A stretch of 9,713 nt of DNA from JBGQAS01 sp964498605 (lineage in GTDB: Bacteria; Chloroflexota; Anaerolineae; Anaerolineales; Anaerolineaceae): positions 1-9,713 of the forward strand of contig CAZCHK010000065.1 of NCBI GenBank assembly GCA_964498605.1, given 5' to 3'. How positions within the stretch are numbered: the stretch's first letter is position 1; each line of letters starts with the position of its first letter. The notes below the pieces were generated by a model. That model was not told the DNA's origin, made no database searches, and saw only the letters and a program-made list of their open reading frames with translations. Shown here piece after piece: positions 1-5,556 of the stretch. Both the position numbers and the translations under genes were made by a program.

Positions 1-778
1 TATAGATCTTGTGGACACTAAACTCGCTTGCTGAGGATCCTACGACTCTTTTGCAGAAGTACTTTAATATCGTGCTGTTGGAAATCTGGTACCGCTCGAT
101 CAAATCCCTGAACAGCATCGCGTTAAAATATTCCTGCAGGATTTTTTGACGCAAGGTGTTCTCCATGCGGATCAACTCGGGGAATCCGCCCTGATGCATG
201 AAGCGCTCAAAAAGATTGACCAGGACAGCCCTGTCCGCGCTGCTGTGAGGTTTCAGCCCCTGTGACTGAACCCGGGCGAATTCAGAAAATGAAAGCGGGT
301 AGACCTCAAAAGTGAATGCACGTCCACGCAGGGAGGTGGCAATTTCCCGGGAAAGCAGCCTGGCATTTGAACCTGTGATGAACACATGCGGGCTGATCGA
401 ATCGTGCAACCGGGTAACGAATTTTTCCCAACCGGGTGCCTCTTGGATCTCATCAAAGAAAAAGTAACATTCAGGCAGCCTCAGAGCGGGGTACAGCTCC
501 TGATACGCCTGAAGAATAAGATCCAATTCGGGGGGCGTGAGCTTCAGGCGTTCGTCCTCGAAATTGAAATAGAGTATTTTCTCATTGGACACGCCTTTTC
601 TTCGCAAGTGGTTCATCAGGTTGAAGAGGTGATAGGTCTTCCCGCTGCGCCTGACGCCGGTCAGGGTGATGACCTTGCCGCTATCTGCCGGGATATTGAG
701 TGTCCGCGGCCAAACCTCGGGAAGCGCTTTTTGGTGGCTGTCAGCGATCATTGTTTTGAGCAATTCTTTACTGTTCAT
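1..778 (-). CDS. AAA family ATPase, DUF4143 type (C-terminus outside window)
   Basis: Reading the minus strand from the ATG at 776-778 gives 259 codons with no stop before the window edge, so the gene is 3'-truncated. Visible motifs are those of the AAA_14/DUF4143 ATPases: Walker A GVRRSGKT (residues 41-48), Walker B YFFFDEIQ (105-112), a sensor-1-like VFITGSN (132-138), the conserved SLRGRAFTFEVYPLSFSEF (149-167) and the GGFPEL element (197-202) followed by a segment with RDLIERY (224-230). Full family members are about 380-430 residues, so the C-terminal DUF4143 domain is probably missing. The family binds ATP in the cytoplasm; its physiological role is poorly known and it is patchily distributed as an accessory gene. 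No Shine-Dalgarno precedes the ATG, but a strong promoter sits so close that the transcript may start at the ATG itself. A second ATG at residue 10 is possible but less likely. Family assignment is confident; cellular role is not known. Confidence 0.9.
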   Translation of the reverse strand, partial: MNSKELLKTMIADSHQKALPEVWPRTLNIPADSGKVITLTGVRRSGKTYHLFNLMNHLRRKGVSNEKILYFNFEDERLKLTPPELDLILQAYQELYPALRLPECYFFFDEIQEAPGWEKFVTRLHDSISPHVFITGSNARLLSREIATSLRGRAFTFEVYPLSFSEFARVQSQGLKPHSSADRAVLVNLFERFMHQGGFPELIRMENTLRQKILQEYFNAMLFRDLIERYQISNSTILKYFCKRVVGSSASEFSVHKIY

Positions 779-813
779 AAGGAAATTATATTACAATCAT
801 ATCCTTATTTCAA
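779..813 (-). promoter_or_regulatory. Sigma-70-like promoter, predicted leaderless, for the DUF4143 ATPase
   Basis: On the minus strand a TTGAAA -35 box (808-813) is followed by exactly 17 nt and a perfect TATAAT -10 box (785-790). Six bases separate the -10 box from the ATG at 778-776, so a start site 7 nt downstream falls on the A of the ATG. The leader TTCCTT has no purine-rich ribosome-binding site. The match is seen directly; leaderless transcription is inferred from spacing. Confidence 0.65.
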
Positions 814-1164
814 GGAAAAATGACGCGTGTTTCTTTTCCACAAATACTGCTTCACAGATTAAATTTTGGGGATTCTGTCAGTGAACAATCTGGGTGAGTA
901 GTGGGTTGAAAAATGCGCCGCGGCGCGCATAACTTTGCAGAACCGGATTCTTTTAAATGCGGCCTGGTTGTCATCAAGGCATACCCGCGGACTCTTTTCT
1001 GTGTACTCTTGTGATTTTGATCAGTCCCTGGGAGCAGCGTCACATGCATCCACGCAGCGGAAAATGAACCTGACCGTAACCCAGGCTACCAGGATGTATG
1101 GTTCAATGCGAATATCACATGCGCTCCGTTACAATCATCACTCTTCGGGATTGAGTTGGTGCAA
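814..1164. other. Intergenic region between divergent genes
   Basis: No convincing gene was found on either strand; short open frames here lack ribosome-binding sites and recognisable protein motifs. The only structure noted is an 18-bp inverted repeat at 913-930, ATGCGC-N6-GCGCAT, whose centre also holds a perfect 12-bp palindrome, GCGCCGCGGCGC (915-926). It could be an operator or a small hairpin, but nothing ties it to a regulator. Confidence 0.5.
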
Positions 1165-1235
1165 TATAATCTCCGATGCAAAGTTTCAACACTGTCATCC
1201 AACAGGGGAACCAAACATCATAGAAAAGGTGAAAC
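1165..1235 (+). promoter_or_regulatory. Possible -10 box and ribosome-binding site for the propeller/PBP lipoprotein
   Basis: A TATAAT hexamer lies at 1165-1170, 65 nt before the ATG, but no good -35 box is found 16-18 nt upstream, so the promoter is weakly supported. AAAAGGTGAAAC just before the ATG at 1236 supplies a modest Shine-Dalgarno (AAGGTG) that supports the chosen start. Confidence 0.35.
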
Positions 1236-3206
1236 ATGAATAAAGCCCCACTTGTTCTTCTTGGCCTGCTTTTGGCAGGCTCGATCGTCCTATCCGCCTG
1301 CAGCCAGGCACCCGCGGTCGTTTCCGATCCCTACACGCCAGGCGCGCCTGGTACCCAGGATGAGGCGAGTCAACCACAGCCCACGCTGGAACCCACCCCG
1401 CAGCCGGTCCTGCCGTGCAGCATCGTTTTCGACAGCGACCGCGACGGCAACCTGGAGATTTACTCCATGGACCCGGAGGGCGGCAGCCAGGTGAACCTCA
1501 CCAATCATCCCGCGGACGACACCGACCCGGTCTGGTCGCCCGACGGTGCACAGATCGCCTTCGTCTCCAACCGTGAGACTGAGGAAGGCAGCGGCTTCAA
1601 TATCTATGTGATGTCTGCCGACGGCAGCGATGTCTCCCAGGTCTCGCGTGACGGCGATGGTCACTACCCCGATTGGTCGCCGCAGGGAGACCGGATCGTC
1701 TACAGCAGCTGGGGCGATATCTTCTTCATCAATCTGGATGATGGAAACGCGGTCAACCTGACCAACAGCCCCGAGCAGGACCAGCAGCCCAAGTTTTCAC
1801 CCGACGGGCAGCGCATTGCCTGGCTGTCCGGTGAAGCACCCAACCGCCAGGTTTTCAGCATGAACCTCGACGGCAGCGGTGTGTTTCAGGTCACCCGCGG
1901 CGGAAGCGTGGAAGGCGTCGAATGGACGGTTGACGGGCGGCTCTTTGCCCACTGGAACCAGCCAGACGGCATCTGCTTCAACTGCGTGGTGAGCGCGGAC
2001 GGCAGTGAGGTGATCGACGCCGGCGGCAAGGGCACCATCCAGCAGTTCCTGCCTTTCTGGACGACGGACGGCGAGCGCGTGGAAATGGCTTCGGCCGATT
2101 TCACCGGCTCGGGCCGGGACGATATCATCCTGATCGGGGAGATCTTCCCCGATATCTTCAAGTACCTGACCAGCGACGCCGGGCACAACCGCCACCCGGA
2201 TACACCCGCCCGCTGCGGTCCCTATCACGGCGCCGATCCGGATGCTGTTGGAACCAGCCTTTCTATGGACGACTCCTCTGAAAGCGTACAGGAGGGGAAG
2301 CTGGTGATCGGATACACGGGGTCGATCGATCCGCTGAGTCAAAACGGTTATGACGTGGCCTGCGCGGAGCTCGATGTCGTTTGCGTCCGCGGAGAAAGCG
2401 TTGCCGATCTGGCCGAGCAGGGCGTGGACGCCATCGTGAATTCCTCCAACCGCTGGGATGTGTATGGTTCCGGCCCGCAGGTGCACGACGCGGTCAGCAG
2501 GGGCATCCCGGTCTTCATGCTGAACGCGGTCAATCCGGAGCAGGGTGTTTACAACCTGTCTGGTGAAGAGGAGGCCATCAGCGTCGCACTGACCTGGATG
2601 TTCGAACAAATGGGCAAGGAGGGCGATTTCATATACTACAACTTTGGCAACAGTGATTACGTTCAAAACATGATTGACGCCCTTCTCAAGGACTACCCGG
2701 GGATCACCTCCACCGAGATCGAAGTAAGCTTCGATCAAAATCCCTTCACCTCTGGAGAGATTCAATCCAGGATCGCTGCCAACCCGAACCTGGGTGCCAT
2801 CTGGTCAAGCAACCCTTCGACCGACCTCTTCTGGGCCGCGGTGGATCAAGCCAACAGCCACATCCCGCTGATGGAATGCCCGGCGCGCGAAGACGTGCTC
2901 ACCGCCTGGAAGGGTGAACTGGATGCCGGTTCAGCGCTGCAGTGTGTTTCACTCGTCCGACCCGGCGGCACAGCTTATGAGGGTGTTTATGTGGCTTACT
3001 ACTACCTGAACGGCTACGAATTCAACTCAGACAACCTCACCGGCGAAAGGCGCAATACCCTGCGCTATGTCATGCCCCAGATCACCAACCAGACCCTGCC
3101 CGAATGGCTGGACAAACTGGATTCATTCATCGTGGGTGGAGACAGCCAGCTGCAGCTCCCTCCCATGGACCCGCAGCAGATCCTGCAGACCTGGTTCATT
3201 CAATAA
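1236..3206 (+). CDS. Lipoprotein fusing a TolB-like PD40 propeller to a type 1 periplasmic-binding domain
   Basis: The 656-residue product begins with a lipoprotein signal: a hydrophobic stretch ending in the lipobox LSAC, with the lipidated Cys at 22. A Pro/Thr/Gln-rich linker follows (about 30-60). Residues about 62-300 carry WD40-like/PD40 blades of the TolB kind: DRDGNLEIYSMDPEG (68-82), PVWSPDGAQIAFVSNRE (98-114), NIYVMSADGS (122-131), PDWSPQGDRIVY (145-156), PKFSPDGQRIAWLSG (185-199) and QVFSMNLDGSG (205-215). Four to five blades are recognisable; later ones are degenerate, and a CxxC (247-250) lies in this part. Residues about 355-600 resemble sugar-type (type 1) periplasmic-binding proteins: VIGYTGS near 357-363, GVDAIVNSS (396-404), SRGIPVFMLNA (421-431) and ANPNLGAIWSSN (515-526). 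The protein is expected outside the membrane, anchored by lipid. Binding of a small solute by the C-terminal half is inferred; no transporter subunit or signalling partner lies next to it, so it may be a sensor or orphan binding protein. It stands alone and ends in a strong terminator. Domain calls are confident; ligand and role are unknown. Confidence 0.88.
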   Translation: MNKAPLVLLGLLLAGSIVLSACSQAPAVVSDPYTPGAPGTQDEASQPQPTLEPTPQPVLPCSIVFDSDRDGNLEIYSMDPEGGSQVNLTNHPADDTDPVWSPDGAQIAFVSNRETEEGSGFNIYVMSADGSDVSQVSRDGDGHYPDWSPQGDRIVYSSWGDIFFINLDDGNAVNLTNSPEQDQQPKFSPDGQRIAWLSGEAPNRQVFSMNLDGSGVFQVTRGGSVEGVEWTVDGRLFAHWNQPDGICFNCVVSADGSEVIDAGGKGTIQQFLPFWTTDGERVEMASADFTGSGRDDIILIGEIFPDIFKYLTSDAGHNRHPDTPARCGPYHGADPDAVGTSLSMDDSSESVQEGKLVIGYTGSIDPLSQNGYDVACAELDVVCVRGESVADLAEQGVDAIVNSSNRWDVYGSGPQVHDAVSRGIPVFMLNAVNPEQGVYNLSGEEEAISVALTWMFEQMGKEGDFIYYNFGNSDYVQNMIDALLKDYPGITSTEIEVSFDQNPFTSGEIQSRIAANPNLGAIWSSNPSTDLFWAAVDQANSHIPLMECPAREDVLTAWKGELDAGSALQCVSLVRPGGTAYEGVYVAYYYLNGYEFNSDNLTGERRNTLRYVMPQITNQTLPEWLDKLDSFIVGGDSQLQLPPMDPQQILQTWFIQ

Positions 3207-3214
3207 CCGATAAT

Positions 3215-3268
3215 AAAAAAAACATCATCCGAAGCGGTTTTCAACGATTCGGATGATGTTTTTTTTTT
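3215..3268. terminator. Strong bidirectional intrinsic terminator
   Basis: A perfect 19-bp stem pairs 3215-3233 with 3248-3266 across a 14-nt loop; its core is CATCATCCGAA/TTCGGATGATG. On the plus strand the stem ends in a run of ten T (3259-3268), just after the stop at 3206. The eight A on the left arm (3215-3222) give a U-tract on the minus strand, so it can also end transcription of the convergent gene at 3432-3815. Confidence 0.92.
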
Positions 3269-3431
3269 ACCCCAGGATGACCAATCTTCCAAATCAGTCC
3301 ATTATTCTCGCGCCATCACAACCTTTTCAATCGCAACCGGGTTTACCACCACGATACTCGTACGGTAAAGCGCGGAGGCAGGATGTCATTCGAGCTGGCA
3401 TGCTAGAACCCAGGATGAGCTGCTGGATATG
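3269..3431. other. Short intergenic stretch between convergent genes
   Basis: The 163 bases between the terminator and the end of the 127-aa gene hold no supported gene. The plus-strand open frame that starts within the terminator T-run has low-complexity sequence and no ribosome-binding site. Confidence 0.5.
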
Positions 3432-3815
3432 TTAGCGCAGGTCGACACAAAATAGTAAAATGCCCAGTTTTGGATTGGGAATGGCCATGGCGGTTTTCAG
3501 GGCATTGGCGATATCCGCTTTTTTATAGCCAAATCCTTCGAGGTATTTGATGATGGCCTGGTTTACCATTGGCATGTTGACATCAAACGAGGATGTGGTT
3601 GCCTTGGCATCGGGAGCGTTCCAGACATGCGGTTTGACGAATTTCACGCTTTCGTTCTGACTGATGGAGAAACGGCTCCGGACAGTGTTGATGGCATGCT
3701 CTTCGGACATGTAGGACGCAGTGTTTGAGAACATCGCCATGGCCTGAACTCTTTCGCGATCGTAGCAGGCAAAGACCCACATGGCTTTCTCGTTCTTTGC
3801 ATTGTCTTTTTTCAT
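3432..3815 (-). CDS. Hypothetical protein, 127 aa
   Basis: The family is not recognised. It is very likely a real gene: the ATG at 3813-3815 is preceded by GGAGGA with a 7-nt spacer, the best class of ribosome-binding site, and the frame is continuous to TAA at 3432-3434. The protein has a charged start (MKKDNAKNEK), then a mixed segment with aromatic residues (MWVFACYDRERV, 12-23), a central polar part, and a helix-forming region VNQAIIKYLEGFGYKKADIA (84-103). It ends in a hydrophobic tail (LGILLFCVDLR, 117-127). There is no signal peptide and no clear membrane span, so a small cytoplasmic protein is expected. It is transcribed alone, converging on the lipoprotein gene and sharing its terminator. 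The alternating helix and the K-rich start could suit nucleic-acid or protein binding, but no function should be assigned. Confidence 0.75.
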   Translation of the reverse strand: MKKDNAKNEKAMWVFACYDRERVQAMAMFSNTASYMSEEHAINTVRSRFSISQNESVKFVKPHVWNAPDAKATTSSFDVNMPMVNQAIIKYLEGFGYKKADIANALKTAMAIPNPKLGILLFCVDLR

Positions 3816-4010
3816 GATTTATTCCTCCAATAATCATTGTATATCTCAATACCTCCCCGTACGCTGTTTTTTTGCGAGTGTCTGATGCACAGCCTGATCG
3901 CGAGGATCCGTGGCTTCATGACCTGGACGGGTTTCTCATCAACTACCACAGGGGACGGTGATGCCTAAAAATAATCTTCTGAACTCCCGGATGATCTGGA
4001 GTATTATTGC
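3816..4010. other. Intergenic region between two minus-strand genes
   Basis: It holds the ribosome-binding site of the 127-aa gene (GGAGGA, minus strand). A TACAAT-like -10 sequence lies near 3839-3846 without a good -35. Downstream of the peptidase gene a weak 5-bp hairpin, ACTCC/GGAGT (3983-3987 with 3998-4002), is too small to call a terminator. No gene is supported here. Confidence 0.4.
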
Positions 4011-4984
4011 CTAATGCTCCAACACAGTTATATCAACCCTGTCAGCTTCCGCGCGCAGCTCACCCCTGCCACCGATCGGGAAGGTGAACTGGGGAGTTGT
4101 GTGACCAAAATCAGCGTCGATGACCACGGGGATCTCATGCAGCTCTCTCTTGGTGCGAAGGATGTGCTCTAACTTTTCCTGCGACATGTGCGATTCCCTC
4201 TGGAAGCGCCCGATCACGATGCCCCTGACTGCGCCGAACCCCGGCTGATGGATCAATGACTGCAGGTCCCTGTCAAAGGTCTGCACCTGCGATTCATAGT
4301 CATCCTCGATGAAAAGAATGCTCCGGGCGAGCGGGGGCATGTACTCACTTCCCTGCAGCAGGTTCAGCGTGCAGAGATTTCCCCCCACGATCCTTCCCTG
4401 GCAGAAGCCCTGGTTGACCACGACATAACCGGCGTTGGGTTCAAACCTGCGCTTCTCCTGATCGGCGTACCACGCATCATCGCTCCACTCACCAGACGGG
4501 GTAAGTTTGTAAGGTCCTTCTTCGAACAGGCATTTTGTGAAGAATTCCATGGTGTATTCCAGACCCCGCTTCATGCCAAAGGTCGAGAAATGCGGGCCGC
4601 AGTAGGTGACCAGCCCGGTCCTGGCCAGGATGGCGCTAGAAAGCGCGGTGATATCGGAATAACCGCACAGGATTTTCGGATTGGCTGCGATCAGATCGTA
4701 ATCCAGGTAGGACAGGAGCTGGTTGCTGTTGTATCCGCCGATGGAGGTTAAAATCCCCTTGACATGTGGGTCCAGGAAAGCAGCGTGCACATCTTCGACT
4801 CTGGATGCGATGGAGGAGGATGAAAACAGGTCGCTTTCCTCGGCATTCCTGCTGAAACTGACCCTGAGGTTCATCCTTTCCAGATTCGCCAGGGCGATCG
4901 CCCTGACTTCCGCCGAAATATAGGCAAGCGAGGTTGCCGGGGCGATCACCCGGATTTCATCGCCATCGCGCAGCTTGTTTGGAA
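4011..4984 (-). CDS. S66 serine peptidase, MccF / LD-carboxypeptidase-like (5' end in assembly gap)
   Basis: The family cleaves L,D-peptide bonds in murein tetrapeptides or, in the MccF branch, the amide of peptidyl-aminoacyl nucleotides such as microcin C. The catalytic triad is visible: Ser in GYSDITAL (codon near 4656-4658), Glu in FIEDDYE (near 4305-4307) and His in DADFGHTTP (near 4101-4103). Other family signatures are GGYNSNQLL, the NPKILCGYSD stretch, GPHFSTFGM and GRIVGGN. A GTG at 4947-4949 can be read as a start, but the frame continues upstream as PNKLRDGDEIRVIAPATSL, and LRDGDEIRVIAP is the conserved family N-terminus. The true start therefore lies a few codons inside the gap beyond 4984. 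About 323 residues are visible, close to full length (300-350). GPHFSTFGM and the Asp-rich FIEDDYE favour the MccF-like branch, but substrate cannot be told. It is probably cytoplasmic, as no signal peptide precedes the fold. Its relation to the lipoprotein across the gap is unknown. Confidence 0.9.
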
Positions 4985-5084
4985 NNNNNNNNNNNNNNNN
5001 NNNNNNNNNNNNNNNNNNNNNNNNNNNNNNNNNNNNNNNNNNNNNNNNNNNNNNNNNNNNNNNNNNNNNNNNNNNNNNNNNNNN
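4985..5084. other. Assembly gap (100 N)
   Basis: Exactly 100 undetermined bases, the conventional length for a scaffold gap of unknown size. It hides the start of the S66 peptidase and the end of the lipoprotein; open frames that seem to run through it are artefacts. Confidence 0.99.
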
Positions 5085-5299
5085 TTGGCGTCAAGCGCGG
5101 CGATCTCTTCTTCGGTCCTGTCTCCGTAGATGGCGAAAATACCGGGGCTGAATTCAACCGGCTGACCGCTGGATTTATCGACGAAAATGCCCTTGATCTC
5201 ACCCGGGGTCATGTCCGATCCACCTGGGCCGCAGGCGGCCAGCGCCAGAAGGGCAAGCCCGGAGATGACCATACAAACAGCGAGTATTTTTCTCTTCAT
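5085..5299 (-). CDS. Small lipoprotein, N-terminal 71 aa only (3' end in assembly gap)
   Basis: The ATG at 5297-5299 is preceded by GGAGGAGGT with about 6 nt to the start, so the start is secure. The signal peptide has a basic start (MKRK), a hydrophobic core and the lipobox LAAC with Cys 23, predicting a lipid-anchored exported protein. The mature part begins with Gly/Ser, then GEIKGIFVDKSSGQPVEF (33-50), which resembles the opening strands of carboxypeptidase-regulatory-like (CarboxypepD_reg) beta-sandwiches, then an acidic helix (DRTEEEIAALDA, 60-71) before the gap. Too little is left to assign a role. It lies upstream of the S66 peptidase on the same strand, so an operon is possible, but the gap size is unknown. 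Confidence 0.8.
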
Positions 5300-5340
5300 T
5301 ATTTACCTCCTCCGATACGATATCACGTAAGAAGATTATA
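5300..5340 (-). promoter_or_regulatory. Ribosome-binding site and possible -10 box of the small lipoprotein
   Basis: On the minus strand TATAAT lies at 5335-5340, 35 nt upstream of the ATG, followed by a short leader containing GGAGGAGGT. The only -35-like hexamer, TTGAAT (5361-5366), is 20 nt away, too far for a standard promoter, so the -10 call is tentative. The ribosome-binding site is clear. Confidence 0.45.
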
Positions 5341-5387
5341 CATAAGGAACACGGCCCTGAATTCAAATATATTCGGGATGATCCATC

Positions 5388-5433
5388 AGGAGGAAGATTG
5401 ATAATGAGTGGTAACCTATTGAAAAAACCCTGA
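5388..5433 (+). other. Minimal open reading frame (9 codons) with a strong ribosome-binding site
   Basis: AGGAGG (5388-5393) stands 10 nt before ATG (5404-5406), which opens a 9-codon frame, MSGNLLKKP, ending in TGA at 5431-5433. It could be a tiny peptide or leader, the remnant of a lost gene, or chance. No plus-strand gene follows that it could regulate (the next gene is on the minus strand). Confidence 0.2.
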
Positions 5434-5515
5434 CAAGGACCTGCCCGATCCAAGAAACCTTTTTCCTGATACCACTGTGGCTCGTCCCGGCAGGCCGGAA
5501 TTCACCCCATGTCAC

Positions 5516-5556
5516 AAAAGCCATCCACGCTGATCGATCAGCGCTCGCAGTGGATG
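5516..5556 (-). terminator. Hairpin overlapping the stop codon of the beta-helix gene, possible weak terminator
   Basis: CATCCAC (5522-5528) and GTGGATG (5550-5556) form a 7-bp outer stem, inside which lies a perfect 16-bp palindrome, CGCTGATCGATCAGCG (5528-5543). On the minus strand the structure contains the TGA stop (5538-5540) and is followed by a short TTTT (5519-5516). The T-run is short, so termination is only possible; an alternative is a protein-binding palindrome. Confidence 0.4.

Noticed and set aside
935..1243. Plus-strand frame of about 100 codons upstream of the lipoprotein gene
   Set aside because: No ribosome-binding site, no known motif, and it overlaps the lipoprotein start; the minus-strand frame at 852-1049 is equally unsupported.
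1797..2765. Long minus-strand open frame (322 codons) inside the propeller/PBP gene
   Set aside because: It is antisense to a gene with clear domains and signal peptide; its translation has no recognisable motifs and no ribosome-binding site. High GC produces such shadows.
3870..3952. Plus-strand protein-like stretch reading DREDPWLHDLDGFLINYHRGR
   Set aside because: It looks like protein sequence but has no start codon with a ribosome-binding site and only about 40 open codons; too short to call even a pseudogene.
4934..5401. Open frames running across the N-run on either strand
   Set aside because: They are created by undetermined bases and are not continuous sequence; the two flanking genes are described separately.
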